Part shown: positions 41,873-50,837 of the stretch, piece after piece
How positions within the stretch are numbered: position 1 is the first letter of the stretch
How the letters are laid out: each line of letters opens with the position of its first letter
Source of the DNA: Ruminococcus flavefaciens ND2009
GTDB lineage: Bacteria; Bacillota; Clostridia; Oscillospirales; Ruminococcaceae
Direction: 5' to 3'
Assembly: GCF_000621785.1 (NCBI RefSeq)
Contig: NZ_JHXI01000007.1
Location: 248,001-312,000, forward strand
Length of the DNA: 64,000 nt
The notes under the pieces: model-generated
Databases searched by the model: none
Told to the model about the DNA's origin: nothing
What the model saw: only the letters and a program-made list of their open reading frames with translations
Program-made: the position numbers and the translations under genes

Positions 41873-42274
41873 TCAGCTCTTACGGAAGCCTACACACTGG
41901 ACAGCGGCAACAGAATTGCCCAGCTCGTCCCTTATGTCAACATTGTAACAGCATATGGTCCTGCCGTCCTTGATGAGCTTTGCCTCGGCGATTATGCGCT
42001 CCGTCTTTGGTACTCCTATGAACGAGGCGTCGCAGTTGAGCCCCACTACTCCTGCCTGCTGCCAGTTAGAGGCGACTGCAAAGGCAAAATCCGCAAGGGT
42101 GAAGTAAACTCCGCCCATGATACCGCCAACGGCGTTCCTGTGGTGCTCGTTGAGGACAAGGCTGCACTTTGAATAATGGTCACCTAACTCGTCTATAACT
42201 GCTCCCATTTCCGTGGCGAAACGGTCTCCGCGGAAGGTCTCCCGTACTCTTTCAAGTGTTTCGTTATCGTTCAT
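41873..42274 (-). CDS. PaaI-type hotdog thioesterase
   Basis: 133 residues, the whole of a single hotdog fold. The helix motif HHRNAVGGIMGGVYFTLADFA (shortened: NAVGGIMGGVYFTLADF) matches PaaI/YdiI-like acyl-CoA thioesterases (HG...HGG...LAD); Asp in LAD is the usual catalytic position, and the common first His-Gly is Val-Gly here. Substrate unknown. AGGAGG lies upstream; the gene follows the acetyltransferase with a 5-base gap, so both form one operon. Confidence 0.88.
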   Translation of the reverse strand: MNDNETLERVRETFRGDRFATEMGAVIDELGDHYSKCSLVLNEHHRNAVGGIMGGVYFTLADFAFAVASNWQQAGVVGLNCDASFIGVPKTERIIAEAKLIKDGRTICCYNVDIRDELGNSVAAVQCVGFRKS

Positions 42275-42279
42275 TTTTA

Positions 42280-42843
42280 TTACCTCCTGTTTTCGTACTC
42301 CTCGCGCAGTATGGAGAAGTAGTGCCTGCCCACATATTCACCGTCCATGTAAAAATAGTCCCTGAGAGTGCCCTCGAATGTGAGCCCGCACTTCTCTATG
42401 ACCTTTCTGGAAGGAGCGTTTATGGTCTTGCAGCATATCTGCACCTTGTGCAGGTTCATTCTGTCAAAACCGAAGGCTATTACAGCCTTTGCTGCTTCGG
42501 TGGCATAGCCCCTTCGCTGGAACTGCGAGCCTATGCAGTACTCTATCTCAGCGAAGTGGTTCTTGCTGTCAACGAGGAAATAGGCTATCTGTCCGATGCA
42601 CTCGCCGCACTCTTTTTCGATGACCGCCCAGCGGTAATAGTCCTCACGGGCATAGCCGCCGATGTACTTGTCCAGAAGCCCCTTTACCGCCTCCTTGGTG
42701 GAGTAAACGGGCTCTGAATACAAGGACTGCACCTTTTCGTCAGCGACCCAGTACTTCAGCATAGCCTCGTCGTCAGAATATTCAAACCGCCTGAGGATAA
42801 GTCTCTCGGTTTCTATTGTCTGTGTACCGATATGTGTAAGCAT
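42280..42843 (-). CDS. GNAT acetyltransferase, RimJ/RimL-like
   Basis: 187 residues. N-terminal TIETERLILRRFEYSDDEAM, acetyl-CoA loop QFQRRGYATEAAKAVIAFGF (shortened: RRGYATEAAKAV), and VRMNLHKV-type segment RMNLHKVQICCKTINAPSRKV are typical of the RimJ/RimL/SpeG-like group that acetylates N-termini or small amines. Cytoplasmic. AAGGGGAG precedes the ATG. First of two genes with the thioesterase. Confidence 0.92.
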   Translation of the reverse strand: MLTHIGTQTIETERLILRRFEYSDDEAMLKYWVADEKVQSLYSEPVYSTKEAVKGLLDKYIGGYAREDYYRWAVIEKECGECIGQIAYFLVDSKNHFAEIEYCIGSQFQRRGYATEAAKAVIAFGFDRMNLHKVQICCKTINAPSRKVIEKCGLTFEGTLRDYFYMDGEYVGRHYFSILREEYENRR

Positions 42844-42870
42844 ATTTATCTCCCCTTTATCAGGTGTATC

Positions 42871-42963
42871 GTTGAAGTTGAAAGATATGGTGTCGCCTTC
42901 GGCGATGTTATTTAAATAATGCGAGCGAATACATTAACTCTCAGCTCTCACTACCGACGCTCA
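42871..42963. repeat. Degenerate heptanucleotide element B, inverted relative to A
   Basis: The centre (GTCGCCTTCGGCGA, then TTATTTAAATAA, then GAGCG) matches the reverse complement of element A's centre, and AGTTGAA and ATTAACT/CTCAGCT/CTCACTA units flank it. The arms have decayed. The last codons of the lipoprotein at 42961 (AGT TGA) fall in a heptamer, which supplies its stop. Confidence 0.75.
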
Positions 42964-43449
42964 ACTGTCGGATCTGCCGCGTATCTTATCATTGAGTTTG
43001 TTCAGTTCGTCTGTGTTTTCAAGAACATATTGTTTATTGTTCTCTCTGTCCATAACGTATGTACTCAGATCGGTGCCGAAGCCGGTCTTTGTTCCGTCAT
43101 CCATGATAAAGCTATAGTCCTCGATACCGTCATTTACCAGGAACATATCCTCTTTATCTGTGATTACCTTCTTTATCCTGACTGCTCTGAATGCTTCGAT
43201 ATACTCGTTTATCATCTCTGCGTCAGTAGTTGAAAACTGCTCATAGCCGCCCTCTCCGCCAACACCGAACTTTATCTCGACAGGAGTAAGCTCGCCTTCC
43301 ATCACGCTGCTGAATGTTTCGTCCGATACTGCTTCTTCGATCTCGTATTTGTGTTTTGTGATACTTTCGTCCTTTTTATCATTACAGCCTGCAAGAAGAA
43401 GTGTGCAGCCAATTATGGGAACGAATAATAACTGAAACCTTTTTTTCAT
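42961..43449 (-). CDS. Small lipoprotein of unknown function
   Basis: 162 residues. Signal peptide with lipobox LAGC (Cys22). The mature part is acidic and lower in GC than its neighbours, with a beta-rich fold (TPVEIKFGVGGEGGYEQFST, YSFIMDDGTKTGFGTDL) resembling small lipoproteins of unknown role in Clostridia. AAGGAG precedes the ATG. It follows dapB across a terminator, so it probably has its own promoter, which I could not identify in the 83-base gap. Confidence 0.7.
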   Translation of the reverse strand: MKKRFQLLFVPIIGCTLLLAGCNDKKDESITKHKYEIEEAVSDETFSSVMEGELTPVEIKFGVGGEGGYEQFSTTDAEMINEYIEAFRAVRIKKVITDKEDMFLVNDGIEDYSFIMDDGTKTGFGTDLSTYVMDRENNKQYVLENTDELNKLNDKIRGRSDS

Positions 43450-43492
43450 CTTTTTTCTCCTTACTTAAATGATCTGTTTTCACCCGCGATGT

Positions 43493-43524
43493 AAAAAGCT
43501 TCCCCCTCTTTCTTCAAGAGGGGG
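43493..43524 (-). terminator. Terminator of the lysine operon after dapB
   Basis: Minus strand tccccctctt/aagaggggga with short loop, then AGCTTTTT. Confidence 0.85.
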
Positions 43525-43532
43525 ATCACGTC

Positions 43533-44282
43533 TTATACTAAAAATGACATATCATAAAGTCCCGCAGGCTGATCCTTGAGGAATACCGCTGCATTTACAG
43601 CTCCCGCCGCGAAAACAGCCTTTGAAGCTGCCGAGTGGGAAAGGGTTATGACCTCATCATGGCCTGCAAAGATAACGTCGTGCTCACCTACGATAGTGCC
43701 GCCGCGAATCGAGTGCATTCCTATCTCGGACTTCTCACGCTTCTGACGGCGTGAGTGGCGGTCGTAAACGTAATGCTTTGAATTGTCAAGTGTCTCATTT
43801 ATTGCGTCTGCCAGCATTATTGCGGTTCCGCTGGGAGCATCTATCTTCTGGTTGTGGTGCTTCTCAACTATCTCGATGTCAAAGCTGTCCCCCAGTACCT
43901 CAGCTGCCTTCTTTGCCAGCTGTACCAGCAGGTTTATGCCCAGTGACATATTGAATGTAAAGAATACGGGTATCTGCTGTGCAGCTGCCTTTATCTTCGC
44001 TGTCTGCTCCTCGGAGTAGCCTGTAGCGCCGATAACTATGGGAGTTCCCGTAGACTGACAGTAGTCAAGAAGTCCGTCCAGTGAAGCAGGATTTGAGAAA
44101 TCAATGATAACATCGGGCTTGACGGGGAGCTGTGCGGGAGTTTCCACAATGGGGAAATCCGCATACTGCTTGGTATAGAGGTCGATGCCTGCAACTACTG
44201 TGCAGTCCTCTCTCTCGTCGGCACAATTGAAGATATTGTGTCCCATTCTGCCGTTAGCGCCGCAGATAGCTATATTAGTCAT
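43533..44282 (-). CDS. dapB: 4-hydroxy-tetrahydrodipicolinate reductase
   Basis: 249 residues. Reduces the DapA product with NAD(P)H in the diaminopimelate/lysine pathway. Shows the nucleotide-binding GANGRMG near the N-terminus, GATGYS, the catalytic EIVEKHHNQKIDAPSGTA with the H-H and K of the signature, and the C-terminal GEHDVIFAGHDEVITLSH. Last gene of the riboswitch-controlled operon, 27 bases after dapA. Confidence 0.97.
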   Translation of the reverse strand: MTNIAICGANGRMGHNIFNCADEREDCTVVAGIDLYTKQYADFPIVETPAQLPVKPDVIIDFSNPASLDGLLDYCQSTGTPIVIGATGYSEEQTAKIKAAAQQIPVFFTFNMSLGINLLVQLAKKAAEVLGDSFDIEIVEKHHNQKIDAPSGTAIMLADAINETLDNSKHYVYDRHSRRQKREKSEIGMHSIRGGTIVGEHDVIFAGHDEVITLSHSAASKAVFAAGAVNAAVFLKDQPAGLYDMSFLV

Positions 44283-44309
44283 GTTTTACACTTCCTTTTC
44301 GGTGGGTGA

Positions 44310-45200
44310 TTACTTGATGAGTCCGTGCTTTGCAAGGGTAGCTCTCAGCTTAGCCTTATGCTCGTCTGTCATCTCGCACAGGGGCAGACGACATGGACCT
44401 GCGTTCCAGCCCAGCATATTCATTGCTTCCTTTACGGGAATGGGGTTGACCTCTAAGAACAGGTCATTGCAGATGTCCAGGTTCTCGATCTGGAGCTTCA
44501 TAGCCTCTGCGAAATTGTTATCGAGGCAGAGCTGAACCATATCGTGCATCTCCTTGGGAATAACGTGTGAAGCTACTGAGATAACGCCCTTTCCGCCCAG
44601 TGACATAACGGGGACTACCATATCGTCGTTTCCGCTGTATACGTCTATATCGTCGCCGCACTCAGCAATTACCTTTGCAACATAGCTTATGCTGCCGCTT
44701 GCTTCCTTGATAGCAGCGATGTTTCTGTGCTTTGAGAGCTCCTTTACTGTAGCCACGTCAAAGCCGCAGCCTGTTCTGCTGGGAACATTGTAAAGGATAA
44801 TGGGGATATTCACGGCATCGGCGATAGCTGTGAAGTGAGCAACGAGACCTCTCTGTGTAGCCTTATTATAATAAGGTGTAACGTGGAGGAGAGCATCTGC
44901 GCCTGCTGCCTCAGCCTCCTTTGAGAGCTCTACGGCATAGCGTGTATCGTTGCTGCCCGCACCTGCGATAACAGGAACTCTGCCTGCAACGTGCTTTACT
45001 GCGAACTTGATGCAGTCGCGGTGCTCGTCGTCTGTCATAGTTGCGGACTCACCTGTGGTGCCGCAGATAACTACGGCGTCGGTGCCTCTTTCGATCTGGT
45101 CGTCGATAATGCGTCCCAGCTCGTCATAGTTTATAGAACCGTCGGCGTTCATGGGCGTGATGATAGCCACAGCAGCGCCGGTGAAAATAGTGTTCTTCAT
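44310..45200 (-). CDS. dapA: 4-hydroxy-tetrahydrodipicolinate synthase
   Basis: 296 residues from ATG 45200. Condenses pyruvate and aspartate semialdehyde. Signature GTTGESATMTDDEH, catalytic Tyr in YNVPSRTG and Schiff-base Lys in IAAIKEASG are all present. The 11-codon upstream extension (to 45233) runs into the heptamer array and is not likely coding; AAAGG lies 9 bases before ATG 45200, only about 10 bases from the array. The four-helix-bundle element separates it from asd. Confidence 0.97.
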   Translation of the reverse strand: MKNTIFTGAAVAIITPMNADGSINYDELGRIIDDQIERGTDAVVICGTTGESATMTDDEHRDCIKFAVKHVAGRVPVIAGAGSNDTRYAVELSKEAEAAGADALLHVTPYYNKATQRGLVAHFTAIADAVNIPIILYNVPSRTGCGFDVATVKELSKHRNIAAIKEASGSISYVAKVIAECGDDIDVYSGNDDMVVPVMSLGGKGVISVASHVIPKEMHDMVQLCLDNNFAEAMKLQIENLDICNDLFLEVNPIPVKEAMNMLGWNAGPCRLPLCEMTDEHKAKLRATLAKHGLIK

Positions 45201-45219
45201 TACACTCAACCTTTCGTTC

Positions 45220-45642
45220 AATTCATAATTCATAATGCATAATGCATAATTAAATTACGAATCTATAGTTTTACATATTGATGTAAGAATTTTTATCAAT
45301 TCCTGACATTCCGGATAAATACTTCGGAAATGCTTTTCTTCAATATAATCACTTTCATTAAGAAGCTCTAACCAATACTCAGTTTCACTCGCTTCTTTTA
45401 ATGCAATACTCATTTTAGCATAAAAATCAGCTTTACTCTGTCCGCGTATCGCTTCTTTTACATTTGCGCCAATACTCGTACCGCATCTGAGTATCTGTTT
45501 TGACAGTATATACTCTTTCTTTTCAGAAGTCAGATATTTATACATTTTTATTATTCTGAGAGCAAAAGCTTTACTTTTACTAACAATAACATTTTCGCCA
45601 GCCATATAATTATGCATTATGAATTATGCATTATGCATTAAT
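45220..45642 (-). mobile_element. Four-helix-bundle element E with inverted heptanucleotide arms
   Basis: A 423-base insertion-like unit between asd and dapA. Left arm 45220-45254: AATTCAT twice, AATGCAT twice, AATTAAA. Right arm 45609-45642: ATTATGC, ATTATGA, ATTATGC twice, ATTAATC. Over 29 bases the arms are complementary at 27 positions. Between them is one S23/IVP-like gene whose start codon (CAT/ATG in the array) lies in the right arm. The transcript of the operon would form a long A/U-rich stem closing the gene in a loop, as in 23S rRNA intervening sequences. No transposase is seen. Confidence 0.75.
45255..45617 (-). CDS. Four-helix-bundle protein, S23/IVP (TIGR02436) family
   Basis: 120 residues (or 116 from the second ATG at 45605). 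The family signature RCGTSIGANVKEA and GQSKADFYAKMSIALKEASE, then EYWLELL, is clear. Members are known from 23S rRNA intervening sequences and as stand-alone genes, and are related to the accessory Avd protein of diversity-generating retroelements; a pentameric, nucleic-acid-binding bundle is likely. The start codon and first codons (MHNY) derive from the heptamer arm. No Shine-Dalgarno is visible for either start, so expression may depend on the operon transcript. The codons are AT-richer than asd and dapA around it, in keeping with a insertion. Confidence 0.92.
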   Translation of the reverse strand: MHNYMAGENVIVSKSKAFALRIIKMYKYLTSEKKEYILSKQILRCGTSIGANVKEAIRGQSKADFYAKMSIALKEASETEYWLELLNESDYIEEKHFRSIYPECQELIKILTSICKTIDS

Positions 45643-45658
45643 CCGGGGGCTCTACGCA

Positions 45659-46738
45659 TCAGTCAAAGTATCCTTTTGCAGCAAGGAGTTCAGCAAGGAG
45701 GACACCGCCGCCTGCTGCACCTCTCAGTGTATTGTGTGAGAGGCATACGAACTTGTAATCATACTGTGTATCCTCTCTGAGACGTCCTGTTGATACAGCC
45801 ATACCGCCCTCAAGGTTTCTGTCAAGCTTTGCCTGGGGACGATCGTCCTCCTCGAAGTAGTGTATGAACTGCTTGGGAGCGCTGGGGAGCTCAAGCTCCT
45901 GAGGAACGCCCTTGAAGTCCTTCCAGAGCTGGAGGATCTCCTCCTTGGAGGGCTTGTTCTCAAAGCTTACGAATACAGCGGCTGTGTGTCCGTCAGATAC
46001 GGGAACGCGAAGACACTGTGTTGTGATGTTGGGAGCTGTTGCCTTTACGATCTCATTACCCTTGATCTCGCCCCATACCTTCAGAGGCTCCTGCTCGGAC
46101 TTCTCCTCCTCGCCGCCGATGTAGGGAATGAGGTTATCCACCATCTCGGGCCATGTCTCGAAGTTCTTGCCTGCGCCTGAGATAGCCTGATAAGTACAAG
46201 CCAGAACGTTCTTGAGACCGAACTTTCTCAGGGGGTGGAGTGCGGGAACATAGCTCTGGATAGAGCAGTTGGACTTGACTGCGATGAAGCCTCTCTTTGT
46301 ACCGAGACGCTCTCTCTGAGCCTTGATGATCTCGATGTGGTCGGGATTTATCTCCGGAACTACCATGGGAACGTCGGGAGTAAATCTGTGTGCGGAGTTA
46401 TTGGAAACGATGGGGCATTCTGCCTTGGCATAAGCCTCCTCCAGAGCCTTTATCTCGTCCTTCTTCATATCAACTGCGCAGAAGCAGAAATCCACCATGC
46501 CTGCGATCTTCTCGATGTCGGATGTAGCGTCCATGAGGACCATATCCTTCATTGCTGCGGGCATGGGCACTGCCATCTTCCAGCGGCTGCCTGCTGCCTG
46601 CTCATAAGTCTGACCTGCGCTTCTGGGTGAAGCTGCAAGCACCTTCACATTGAACCAGGGGTGGTTCTCCAGCAGTGTTGCGAAACGCTGTCCTACCATA
46701 CCCGTTGCGCCTATAATACCTACGTTGTACTGTTTCAT
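45659..46738 (-). CDS. asd: Aspartate-semialdehyde dehydrogenase (archaeal/fungal-type)
   Basis: 359 residues. NADP-binding GATGMVGQRF at 9-18, catalytic Cys in KSNCSIQSYVP and the H of SDGHTAAVFVSFE. Length and VLAASPRSAGQ indicate the archaeal/fungal-like class found in many Clostridia. Converts aspartyl phosphate to the semialdehyde used by DapA. First gene downstream of the lysine riboswitch; GGAGAGG before ATG. Confidence 0.96.
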   Translation of the reverse strand: MKQYNVGIIGATGMVGQRFATLLENHPWFNVKVLAASPRSAGQTYEQAAGSRWKMAVPMPAAMKDMVLMDATSDIEKIAGMVDFCFCAVDMKKDEIKALEEAYAKAECPIVSNNSAHRFTPDVPMVVPEINPDHIEIIKAQRERLGTKRGFIAVKSNCSIQSYVPALHPLRKFGLKNVLACTYQAISGAGKNFETWPEMVDNLIPYIGGEEEKSEQEPLKVWGEIKGNEIVKATAPNITTQCLRVPVSDGHTAAVFVSFENKPSKEEILQLWKDFKGVPQELELPSAPKQFIHYFEEDDRPQAKLDRNLEGGMAVSTGRLREDTQYDYKFVCLSHNTLRGAAGGGVLLAELLAAKGYFD

Positions 46739-46769
46739 ATTGACCTCTCCTTGATAAAAATTTACAAAA

Positions 46770-46797
46770 AATAATAAAAACCGGTTGCAAACCGGCT
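46770..46797 (-). terminator. Riboswitch terminator upstream of asd
   Basis: Minus strand CCGGTT-TGC-AACCGG followed by TTTTTATTATTTTTT. Confidence 0.85.
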
Positions 46798-46844
46798 CAT
46801 CATGCGTTATAATAGAAATGTTGACATATTAAATGAACATATGC

Positions 46845-47005
46845 CGATAGCTCTCCATCACACACGATGACAGCTGCATACCTGTTTGACATACAGCCAG
46901 AGCTGAATTTACCAAAGACAGCTCTTCGGCGGCATTGCCTTTCGCTGTCCACCATCGGACGGGTCGTCCCGTGAACAGGTACTTTTCGCAGCCGCGCCTC
47001 TACCT
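46845..47005 (-). promoter_or_regulatory. Lysine riboswitch (L box)
   Basis: The minus-strand leader begins GGTAGAGGCGCG with the conserved AGAGGNGC of the aptamer, has GGACAGCGAAAGGCAATGCCGCCGAAG (here the key motifs are AAAGG and GCCGAAG near 46925), and ends with a GAGAGCTATCG closing strand. It is followed by an intrinsic terminator and asd-dapA-dapB. Lysine binding should favour termination, giving feedback control of the pathway. Confidence 0.93.
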
Positions 47006-47012
47006 TGTTTAC

Positions 47013-47041
47013 ATAATAGCACTTTAAAGATACGTTGTCAA
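47013..47041 (-). promoter_or_regulatory. Promoter of the lysine operon
   Basis: Minus strand TTGACA, 17-base spacer, TATTAT, a few bases before the aptamer. Confidence 0.92.
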
Positions 47042-47092
47042 CAGTTTTTCGTGATTTTACAAAAAATTATTTTTCACAGAAAGAGGTGTCAT

Positions 47093-47788
47093 ATGAGCAT
47101 TTTTACCCATATTGAAGCTTCACTTTCGGGTCTGAGGGACGAAAAATACGCTTTATCCCAGAAAAAGATCATTCCCGAGCCGGAAGCAAGCCGCTTTCTG
47201 GGAGTCCGCACCCCCGACCTGCGCAGGCTGGCTAAGGAGCTGCGTAAACGTGAGGATACAGGCGATTTTCTGTCGGCTCTGCCCCATAGCAGCTTCGAGG
47301 AGAACCAGCTCCACGCCTTCATGATCGCCGATGAAAAGGACTTTTCAAAATGCCTGGCGCAGACCGAGGCTTTCCTGCCGTACATCGACAACTGGGCGAC
47401 CTGTGACCAGTTCTCACCCAAGGTGTTCGCAAAGCACCGTGATGAGCTGCTGCCCTGCATACGCCGCTGGATAGCTTCCGACCGCACATATACGGTCAGA
47501 TTCGGCATCTGTATGCTCATGAAGCACTTCCTTGGGGACAGCTTCAAAAAGGAATACGCTGATATGGCAGCAGAGCTGCGCTCCGGAGAATACTACATAA
47601 ATATGGTGAGAGCCTGGTACTTCGCCACTGCCCTCGCCTCCAACTATACCGATGTACTTCCCTATATCGAGGAAAAGCGCCTTGATGTATGGACTCACAA
47701 TAAAACGATACAGAAGGCTGTGGAGAGCTTCCGCATAACCGGGGAGCAGAAGCAGTACCTCCGTACTCTGAGAATAAAAGGAGAATGA
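47093..47788 (+). CDS. AlkD-like DNA alkylation repair protein
   Basis: 231 residues from ATG 47093 (AGAGGTG upstream). HEAT-like repeats throughout (VRTPDLRRLAKELRK, FEENQLHAFMIAD, IDNWATCDQFSPKVF, IRRWIASDRTYTVRFGICMLM, shortened: TYTVRFGICMLM) as in AlkD/AlkC-type glycosylases that remove bulky or cationic alkylated bases. The NWATCDQF motif carries the conserved Trp and Asp. First gene of a long co-directional run; its last four bases overlap the queA start. Confidence 0.88.
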   Translation: MSIFTHIEASLSGLRDEKYALSQKKIIPEPEASRFLGVRTPDLRRLAKELRKREDTGDFLSALPHSSFEENQLHAFMIADEKDFSKCLAQTEAFLPYIDNWATCDQFSPKVFAKHRDELLPCIRRWIASDRTYTVRFGICMLMKHFLGDSFKKEYADMAAELRSGEYYINMVRAWYFATALASNYTDVLPYIEEKRLDVWTHNKTIQKAVESFRITGEQKQYLRTLRIKGE

Positions 47789-48822
47789 AATTGGAACTTC
47801 TCAAATCCGACTTCTATTATGAGCTTCCCGAGGAGCTCATCGCACAGACTCCCATTGAGCCGCGAAACGCCTCACGCATGATGTGCGTTGACCGCGCTAC
47901 GGGAGCCATTACCCACGACCACTTCTATAATCTATGCGACCACCTGAAGGAAGGTGACCTGCTGGTCATGAACGACTCCCGTGTTATCCCCGCAAGGCTC
48001 TACGGCGAGAAGATAACCAACGGGACCTTCATCGAATTCCTGCTTCTGGAGCAGAAGGGGGACAAGCTCTGGGAGATAATCTGCCGTCCCGGCAAGAAAG
48101 CCAAGGTGGGAACGGAGTTCTCATTCGGCGGCGGAAGACTCACCGCAAAGGTAGTTGAGGTAAAGGACGACGGCAACCGTATCGTGCAGTTCCGGTGCGA
48201 TGGCAACTTCTTCACCGCCCTTGAGGACGTGGGACAGATGCCCCTTCCTCCTTATATAAAGGAGAAGCTGGAGAACCGCGAGCGCTATCAGACGGTCTAC
48301 TCAAAGGAGCTGGGCTCCGCTGCGGCTCCCACGGCAGGTCTGCACTTCACTCCCGAAATGCTGGACGATCTGCGGTCAAGGGGTATAAAGACCGCCTTCG
48401 TCACCCTTCATGTGGGACTGGGTACCTTCCGTCCCGTAAAGGAGGACAACGTCCTCGATCACAAAATGCACAGCGAACATTACTTCCTGCCGCAGGAGAC
48501 TGCCGATCTCATCAACGAGACCAAGCGCAGCGGCGGCAGAGTCATCGCAGTGGGCACCACCACCTGCCGCACACTGGAAAGTGTGGCGACCTTCTATAAG
48601 GATATTTCCGAGCATGAGGGGTACACGGATATATTCATCTATCCTTCCTATGAATTCAAGTGCATAGACGGACTTATCACAAACTTTCATCTTCCCGAAA
48701 GCACACTGATAATGCTTGTCTCTGCCTTCATGGGATACGATAATACCATGAATGCCTACAGGACCGCAGTCAGGGAGCGCTACCGCTTCTTCAGCTTCGG
48801 CGACAGTATGTGCATTCTCTGA
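47785..48822 (+). CDS. queA: S-adenosylmethionine:tRNA ribosyltransferase-isomerase
   Basis: 345 residues. Transfers ribose from SAM to preQ1 at tRNA position 34 to form epoxyqueuosine. N-terminal DFYYELPEELIAQTPIEPR, AAPTAGLHFTPEML and THVGLGTFRPV-type TLHVGLGTFRPVKEDNV (shortened: LHVGLGTFRPV) are signatures. ATGA overlap with the alkD-like gene. tgt, the preceding step of the pathway, is four genes downstream in the same direction, with two PAS genes between. Confidence 0.97.
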   Translation: MKLELLKSDFYYELPEELIAQTPIEPRNASRMMCVDRATGAITHDHFYNLCDHLKEGDLLVMNDSRVIPARLYGEKITNGTFIEFLLLEQKGDKLWEIICRPGKKAKVGTEFSFGGGRLTAKVVEVKDDGNRIVQFRCDGNFFTALEDVGQMPLPPYIKEKLENRERYQTVYSKELGSAAAPTAGLHFTPEMLDDLRSRGIKTAFVTLHVGLGTFRPVKEDNVLDHKMHSEHYFLPQETADLINETKRSGGRVIAVGTTTCRTLESVATFYKDISEHEGYTDIFIYPSYEFKCIDGLITNFHLPESTLIMLVSAFMGYDNTMNAYRTAVRERYRFFSFGDSMCIL

Positions 48823-48852
48823 GCAAGCATCATATAGGAACGAGGGGAACAA

Positions 48853-49236
48853 ATGAATACTGATATTTCCGATTTTTTCGTCAGCTACGCAGAGACAGAG
48901 GATTTTCCGCTGGTAATGTGCGATCTTGACTACAGGATCGTATATGTGAACCCTGCCGCAGCCAGCGAATATGACAGCTACGGCGGCAGCTGCCTTGTGG
49001 GGAGATCTCTCATCGCCTTTATGGATGAGGAGGCTAAGAGCAAGGTGGATATGGTCATAGAGTGGTTCAAGGAGGACAGAGAGCATAACTGCCTTCTTGC
49101 AGTTCAGGACAACCGCTCCGATAAGGACATATATATGTGCGCACTGAGAGACAAAAACGGAGAGCTTATAGGCTTTTGCAGCAAACACAGATCCCGCATA
49201 TTGGACACCGCAGAGCCCTATACAACTATTGACTGA
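48853..49236 (+). CDS. Single PAS-domain protein, first of a tandem pair
   Basis: 127 residues, essentially one PAS domain: FPLVMCDLDYRIVYVNPAA (core strand plus helix), ALRDKNGELIGF (last strands). No output domain, membrane segment or signal peptide. AGGGGA precedes the ATG. The next gene is a clear paralogue with the same layout, so a local duplication. Possible role as a small-molecule or redox sensor that binds a partner; the partner is unknown. Its place between queA and tgt is odd because neither needs a sensor. Confidence 0.85.
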   Translation: MNTDISDFFVSYAETEDFPLVMCDLDYRIVYVNPAAASEYDSYGGSCLVGRSLIAFMDEEAKSKVDMVIEWFKEDREHNCLLAVQDNRSDKDIYMCALRDKNGELIGFCSKHRSRILDTAEPYTTID

Positions 49237-49251
49237 CTAAGGAGAAAAACA

Positions 49252-49629
49252 ATGACAGAATTTGATCTTACTGACTTTTTTAAGGGGATCGTCGATTCGG
49301 AGGAGGGACCGATCGTCATCTGCAACATTGATTACAGGATAATCTACCTCAACCCTGCCGCTATGGATTACTACAAATCGGGACATGAAATGCAGGGCAA
49401 GCTACTTGAGACCTTCATGAACGAAGAACTCATGAGCATGGTGTGTATGTCCGTGGAATGGTTCAAGGAGAGCAAGAACAACAACCGCGTCTTTGCTTTC
49501 CATGACAACAAAAAGAACCTGGATATGTATATACTCGCCATAAGGAACAGCAGCGGAGACCTCATCGGCTTCTACGGCCGTGAGGAGAGCAGGACTCCCG
49601 ACCAGAGCCGTCCCTTCGACCTTGACTGA
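49252..49629 (+). CDS. Single PAS-domain protein, second of a tandem pair
   Basis: 125 residues. PIVICNIDYRIIYLNPAAMDYY, VEWFKESKNNN and AIRNSSGDLIGFYG align with the preceding protein over the full length (N-terminal TDFF/SDFF, shared MDEE/MNEE and EWFKE). No extra domain. Starts 15 bases after the first, AAGGAG upstream. Tandem retention suggests the two may form a heterodimer (inference). Confidence 0.85.
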   Translation: MTEFDLTDFFKGIVDSEEGPIVICNIDYRIIYLNPAAMDYYKSGHEMQGKLLETFMNEELMSMVCMSVEWFKESKNNNRVFAFHDNKKNLDMYILAIRNSSGDLIGFYGREESRTPDQSRPFDLD

Positions 49630-49673
49630 CAAGGGAGCGCCGGTGAAGGCGCCGAAAGACAGACGGGCAATAA

Positions 49674-50822
<1,149 letters not shown>

Positions 50823-50837
50823 TTTTACGGAGTTTTT

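Noticed and set aside
45200..45233. Longer dapA start at 45233
   Set aside because: The extra 11 codons are read from heptamer-array sequence; the ATG at 45200 fits family length and has the ribosome binding site.
48376..49188. Minus-strand frame of 270 codons
   Set aside because: Runs across queA and the first PAS gene; both real genes have domains and ribosome binding sites.
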